Notes under the pieces: model-generated
Database searches by the model: none
What the model was told of the DNA's origin: nothing
Seen by the model: the letters and a program-made list of their open reading frames with translations, nothing else
DNA from: an uncultured Collinsella sp.
Lineage (GTDB): Bacteria; Actinomycetota; Coriobacteriia; Coriobacteriales; Coriobacteriaceae
Length of the DNA: 6,959 nt
Direction: 5' to 3'
Assembly (NCBI GenBank): GCA_900551605.1
Contig: URWS01000077.1
Span: 1 to 6,959, forward strand
Program-made: the position numbers and the translations under genes
Shown: piece by piece, positions 6,913 to 6,959 of the stretch
Layout of the letters: the number at the start of each line of letters is the position of its first letter
How positions within the stretch are numbered: the first letter of the stretch is position 1

Positions 6913-6959
6913 CTGTCTCTTATACACATCTCCGAGCCCACGAGACTAAGGCGAATCTC
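6913..6959 (+). other. Untrimmed Illumina Nextera adapter with N701 index (not genomic)
   Basis: Positions 6913-6931 read CTGTCTCTTATACACATCT, the Tn5 mosaic end as seen in read-through. Positions 6932-6946 read CCGAGCCCACGAGAC, the rest of the Nextera read-2 adapter. Positions 6947-6954 are TAAGGCGA, which is the N701 i7 index, and 6955-6959 ATCTC begins the P7 flow-cell sequence. The order and spacing are exactly those of a Nextera library read-through, so this is assembly contamination at a contig end. Confidence 0.98.

Noticed and set aside
6914..6949. The peptide CLLYTSPSPRD as a genuine novel ThiC C-terminus
   Set aside because: It is the translation of Nextera adapter and index sequence, not genomic DNA.

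Overview
The window looks like a chromosomal segment of a high-GC, Gram-positive-type bacterium. My best guess is a Coriobacteriia member such as Collinsella. This rests on base composition, strong GGAGG-type ribosome binding sites, a PolI with a decayed proofreading site and a short-form ThiC; it is an inference, not a demonstrated assignment. All genes are housekeeping or stress genes. I see no phage, plasmid, CRISPR or transposase.

Layout. (1) Positions 1-2279, minus strand: most of DNA polymerase I (polA), with its C-terminus cut off by the left edge. (2) Positions 2280-2445: a short divergent intergenic region. (3) Positions 2446-3843, plus strand: an M18-family metallo-aminopeptidase. 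(4) Positions 3856-3928: a long terminator-like hairpin whose T-tract ends four bases before the ribosome binding site of the next gene. (5) Positions 3946-4755, plus strand: yaaA, a peroxide-stress/iron-homeostasis family protein. (6) Positions 4796-4865: a second hairpin with the same outer sequence but a different inner stem in which base pairing is preserved. It lies between convergent genes. (7) Positions 4892-5413, minus strand: an unrecognised single-pass membrane protein. (8) Positions 5414-5584: a compact divergent promoter region followed by a TPP riboswitch. (9) Positions 5585-6912, plus strand: thiC, nearly complete.

The last 47 bases (6913-6959) are not genomic. They match the Illumina Nextera read-2 adapter, followed by the eight-base index TAAGGCGA (N701) and the start of the P7 sequence. 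The window therefore ends at a contig end with untrimmed adapter, and the apparent thiC stop codon at 6947-6949 is an artefact.

The clearest regulatory logic is the TPP riboswitch-thiC unit: thiamine pyrophosphate would repress synthesis of its own pyrimidine precursor, probably at translation initiation. The most unusual native signal is the pair of related hairpins on either side of yaaA. Their inner stems differ by several compensatory base-pair changes, which points to a selected RNA structure or a dispersed palindromic element family.
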